From assembly GCA_023667015.1 (NCBI GenBank), contig JAMPAX010000002.1:180259-244258 (forward strand): a stretch of 64,000 nucleotides of DNA. The letters run 5' to 3'. Below are positions 62,617-64,000 of the stretch, piece by piece. Origin of the DNA: Muribaculaceae bacterium (GTDB lineage Bacteria > Bacteroidota > Bacteroidia > Bacteroidales > Muribaculaceae). Position 1 is the first letter of the stretch, and every line of letters starts with the position of its first letter. The notes beneath the pieces were generated by a model, which searched no databases, was not told where the DNA came from, and saw only the letters and a list, made by a program, of their open reading frames with translations. The translations under genes and the position numbers were made by a program.

Positions 62617-62698
62617 GAACGTAGGGACGCACGGCTCGTGCGCCCTTTCTATTATCAACATGTTGTGCCGGACGCACGAGCCGTGCATCCCTACGTTC
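62617..62698. repeat. REP-like palindromic intergenic element, copy 2
   Basis: An 82-bp element with outer arms GAACGTAGGGA and TCCCTACGTTC, and inner GGACGCACGGCTCGTGC hairpins in opposite halves. It matches copy 1 (31760-31842) in architecture, arms and size, with sequence drift in the centre. Confidence 0.82.
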
Positions 62699-62734
62699 CA
62701 TTGGAAATACGGTTTATTATACCGCTTCTTAGAT

Positions 62735-62773
62735 AAAAAAGTTCCCGTAGGTAGAACCTACGGGAACTTTTTT
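62735..62773. terminator. Perfect 18-bp stem terminator
   Basis: AAAAAAGTTCCCGTAGGT (62735-62752) pairs exactly with 62756-62773 around an AGA loop, with A/T tails on both sides. It lies 21 nt past the stop of the right-edge gene and can stop transcription both ways. Confidence 0.92.
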
Positions 62774-62793
62774 ATGATTATCGGGTAGTGAAA

Positions 62794-64000
62794 TTATTTC
62801 ACGAGAACTTTCTGAGACTTGCCGTTAACGACCTTGATGTATAGGCCGTTTTCGGGGTTGGCTACGCGTACACCCTGGAGATTGAAGTATACGGCCTCGC
62901 CATCAGCCGCTTCGATAGCTTCAACGCCGGAAGCCTTTACACCCTTAACTACGAGATTTCTGAATTCCCAAGTGTCGGCACCTTCAGCGGAGCTGGTGTA
63001 ACGGATACCGAGCTGGATCTTCTTACCTTCGAAGTCCTTCAGAGAGATGTTACCGCTGTTGGAGAAATTCCAGGTCTTTTCCTCCGGCCATGTGGGGATC
63101 TCTAGGTTTGTCCATTCTCCACCTTCTTCACGAGCCAGGAAGTTGATTTCTTCCTTCACGTTGGGGTTATTCTGGAACTTAGCAGCGTGCTCGAAAGATA
63201 CAGTCACATCATTGTAGTCGGCGAGGTCGATTACGGGGCTGTAAGCGATAGCCGTAGCAGCATAGTTAGTGCCACCGAGATAGGCGCTTGCATTCAGATA
63301 GTAAGCGTTGTTGTAGTTCTTCCAAGAGAATACATAAGTAAGACCTTCAGGTAGTACAACATTCTCGAATGTCCAGTCGCACTCAGTATCAGTAGCAGTC
63401 AGACCTTCGTAGATATTACCATTCTGAACGGGAGTGTCACCGCCACCGATAACGCCGTTTTCGCCAAGTACGTATTGTGTTACGCTCTTGATACCGGCGC
63501 CTCCGAAGTATGCCTCATAGTTACCATAGACTGTCAGTTCCTTGCCGAGGTTGCCCGGGTTGTCTGCCAAGTTGACAGCATTGCGGATTTCACCTGCGGG
63601 AAGTTGAACAGCGATGCACTCGGCAACATTTGTTGTAGATGCAGAGGGTGCGAGGGTAATCATTGTCTTGGCTACACCGGTAGTACCGAAGATAGTAGCG
63701 CTGAGGTCCATACCGCCATCGGGAATTGCACCCACGATGTAACCCTTCACGTAAGCGTGCTGTACGCCAATCATTGAAATAGCCTTAAGCTCAGGGATTG
63801 TAAGAGGAGCGGCTGCAGAGCCGAGAGTTTTCTCTTCGGGAGCGACGGGAGCTGCGCCTACCCACTGGTATGAGTTTGTTTCCTTAATACCGGGCATGCC
63901 GCAGTATTTCTGGGCAGTACCACAGAGGATCACCTGATGACCGAGGTTTTCAGGATGAGCCTGGAGGTTGAGAGCAGTGCGGAGAGAACCGCTGGGAAGC
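62794..64000 (-). CDS. Secreted protein with tandem DUF6359-like OB-fold repeats, choice-of-anchor-like domain and T9SS-like C-terminus (partial at right edge)
   Basis: The frame is open to the window edge (last complete codon ends at 63999), so the N-terminus and signal are missing; a GTG at 63933 is internal. Two repeats of an OB-fold-like DUF6359 unit are visible: LPSGSLRTALNLQAHPENLG and LPAGEIRNAVNLADNPGNLG, each followed by a YCG/YFG-x-GIK stretch. Next is a choice-of-anchor-J-like beta domain (ATDTECDWTFENV, YSPVIDLADYNDVTVSFEHA, GKKIQLGIRYTS). The end, YFNLQGVRVANPENGLYI then KSQKVLVK, resembles T9SS C-terminal sorting signals. It is the kind of cargo the Por genes here would handle. 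Confidence 0.85.
   Translation of the reverse strand, partial: LPSGSLRTALNLQAHPENLGHQVILCGTAQKYCGMPGIKETNSYQWVGAAPVAPEEKTLGSAAAPLTIPELKAISMIGVQHAYVKGYIVGAIPDGGMDLSATIFGTTGVAKTMITLAPSASTTNVAECIAVQLPAGEIRNAVNLADNPGNLGKELTVYGNYEAYFGGAGIKSVTQYVLGENGVIGGGDTPVQNGNIYEGLTATDTECDWTFENVVLPEGLTYVFSWKNYNNAYYLNASAYLGGTNYAATAIAYSPVIDLADYNDVTVSFEHAAKFQNNPNVKEEINFLAREEGGEWTNLEIPTWPEEKTWNFSNSGNISLKDFEGKKIQLGIRYTSSAEGADTWEFRNLVVKGVKASGVEAIEAADGEAVYFNLQGVRVANPENGLYIKVVNGKSQKVLVK

Overview
The window looks like a chromosomal segment of a gut-type Bacteroidales bacterium, most probably Muribaculaceae or a near relative. This is inferred from gene content: Mfa1/Mfa2 fimbriae with DUF3868 and DUF3575 partners, PorX/PorY/PorW-type regulators, an RNase HI with a viroplasmin-like N-terminus, DUF4834 and DUF6377 proteins, and promoters of the Bacteroidetes TTTG / TAnnTTTG type. 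No rRNA, tRNA, intact insertion sequence, prophage or CRISPR array was seen.

Region 1 (1-15004, all on the minus strand) is a fimbrial operon read right to left. It starts with a DNA-binding protein carrying three helix-turn-helix-like repeats, then DUF3575, DUF3868, the major fimbrillin (Mfa1 family), the anchor (FimB/Mfa2 family), two more fimbrillin-like lipoproteins, and an adhesin-like protein of at least 1930 residues that runs off the left edge. A promoter-like sequence and three perfect palindromes lie upstream. A hairpin separates the major subunit from the anchor, and six tandem 11-15 bp units follow the anchor.

Region 2 (15329-26811, plus strand) holds an OmpA-like lipoprotein, then an extracytoplasmic acyl-transfer cassette (SGNH hydrolase, MBOAT, two DHHW proteins), then porW-like and porX genes of the type IX secretion (T9SS) signalling system and a Sel1-repeat protein.

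Region 3 (26816-38709, minus strand) has housekeeping and envelope genes: queG, RNase HI, pdxB, a phosphoethanolamine-transferase-like enzyme, mannose-1-phosphate guanylyltransferase, a Na/Pi transporter, a HAD phosphatase and an AsmA-like protein. Behind pdxB lies a decayed Rpn-family nuclease/transposase gene and copies of a dispersed 24-bp repeat.

Region 4 (39008-43328, minus strand) is a compact oxalate-degradation operon: frc, oxc and an AEC-family carrier, closed by a strong terminator.

Region 5 (43487-64000, mixed strands) has a DUF5715 protein, a polysaccharide flippase, an adhesin-head protein with a very acidic tail, dusB, an M16 peptidase, a TPR protein, a ClC channel, rpoN, a DUF6377 membrane regulator, a PorY-like kinase, a HAD phosphatase, DUF4834, pssA, psd, pheT and yebC. 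At the right edge is a truncated secreted protein with OB-fold-like repeats and a T9SS-like C-terminus. Together the window is rich in envelope functions: adhesion, polysaccharide export and modification, phospholipid synthesis and T9SS control.
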